Source: DUMC01 sp035362115 (GTDB lineage: Bacteria; Bacillota; Clostridia; Acetivibrionales; DUMC01). From it: a stretch of 5,231 nt of DNA. Positions 5,083-5,231 of the stretch are shown here, in pieces. Below the pieces are notes generated by a model. The model was not told the DNA's origin. It worked only from the letters and a program-made list of their open reading frames with translations, and searched no databases. Each line of letters opens with the position of its first letter. The first letter of the stretch is position 1. The position numbers and the translations under genes were made by a program. The stretch lies in assembly GCA_035362115.1 (NCBI GenBank), contig DAOSDD010000282.1, positions 1 through 5,231 on the forward strand, written 5' to 3'.

Positions 5083-5088
5083 GGAAAA

Positions 5089-5191
5089 GAATAAAATTTG
5101 AAGTGTTATGTTAACTATGACTTTTAATGGGTCGAACAGTGGCTTTGGTCACTGATTTAATACAAAATAATTGTACAAGGAGGTAATACAG
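5089..5191 (+). promoter_or_regulatory. Leader of the rightward gene
   Basis: This is host DNA between the IS end and the rightward gene. It holds a 7-bp hairpin CAGTGGC-TTTG-GTCACTG with one wobble pair (5137-5154), an 8-bp palindrome TTGTACAA (5171-5178), and the Shine-Dalgarno AAGGAGGT (5177-5184 region). No convincing sigma-A promoter is seen in these 103 bp, so the original promoter may lie beyond the IS. Confidence 0.4.
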
Positions 5192-5231
5192 ATGAAAAGA
5201 ATAGTAGCAATTGTTACTATAGCAGCAATTA
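5192..5231 (+). CDS. Start of an exported protein, truncated by the window edge
   Basis: ATG at 5192 follows AAGGAGGT at 7-8 nt spacing. The 13 visible codons read MKRIVAIVTIAAI, a Lys-Arg head followed by a hydrophobic run, typical of a signal peptide or membrane anchor. Too little remains to name a function. It is oriented away from the IS and from the secreted-protein gene. Confidence 0.7.
   Translation, partial: MKRIVAIVTIAAI

Larger units (their letters stand above)
3461..5088 (-). mobile_element. IS110-family insertion sequence
   Basis: The element contains one intact DEDD transposase gene, a short transposase-downstream end and a ~300-nt non-coding upstream end, the arrangement of the IS110 group. 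AAACATCAAG (3468-3477) and its exact reverse complement (5073-5082) form 10-bp inverted repeats. GAAAA lies just outside both (3461-3465 and 5084-5088) as a direct repeat and may be the recombination core. Inferred size is about 1.6 kb, normal for the family. IS110 elements move as circles without conventional target duplications, so the ends are uncertain by several bases. It sits in the gap between two oppositely oriented host genes and interrupts no visible reading frame. Confidence 0.75.

Noticed and set aside
1..5231. CRISPR array, tRNA or rRNA gene
   Set aside because: No regularly spaced repeats, cloverleaf with CCA-type acceptor, or conserved rRNA stretches are visible.

Overview
The window is about 5.2 kb of AT-rich DNA with strong AGGAGG-type ribosome binding sites, two probable TTG/ATG start choices, an Rrf2 regulator beside a cysteine synthase, and a secreted peptidoglycan-binding protein. 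This combination suggests a Firmicute, most likely of class Clostridia. The species cannot be fixed from the sequence alone.

Layout: four complete genes lie on the minus strand and one truncated gene starts on the plus strand at the right edge. Read leftward, a secreted protein with a PG_binding_1 domain and two tandem ~150-residue unrecognised repeats (1690-3042) is followed by two hairpin-forming palindromes (1541-1650). Next come an Rrf2-family regulator (1022-1468) and cysK (24-959). The regulator and cysK are 62 bp apart, and each is preceded by a nearly identical 17-bp motif (15 of 17 positions). This makes a small cysteine-metabolism unit, with the regulator probably controlling both itself and cysK in the manner of CymR.

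The right half holds an apparently intact IS110-family insertion sequence. A DEDD-type transposase (3489-4778) is flanked by a short downstream end and a ~300-nt non-coding upstream end. Ten-bp inverted repeats at 3468-3477 and 5073-5082 mark the probable limits. The long end carries an extended -10 promoter, a hairpin at the predicted transcript 5' end, a second paired domain and a U-tract hairpin. This is the layout expected of an IS110 bridge RNA, the RNA guide of RNA-directed recombination. It is the most interesting system in the window.

The IS lies between the secreted-protein gene and the start of a rightward gene (5192 onward) whose first codons look like a signal peptide. Next to the insertion site is a separate 125-bp structured element (3316-3440) with perfect 10-bp ends. 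It may be a host structured RNA or a MITE-like repeat. The intergenic DNA upstream of the secreted-protein gene contains further operator-like palindromes.
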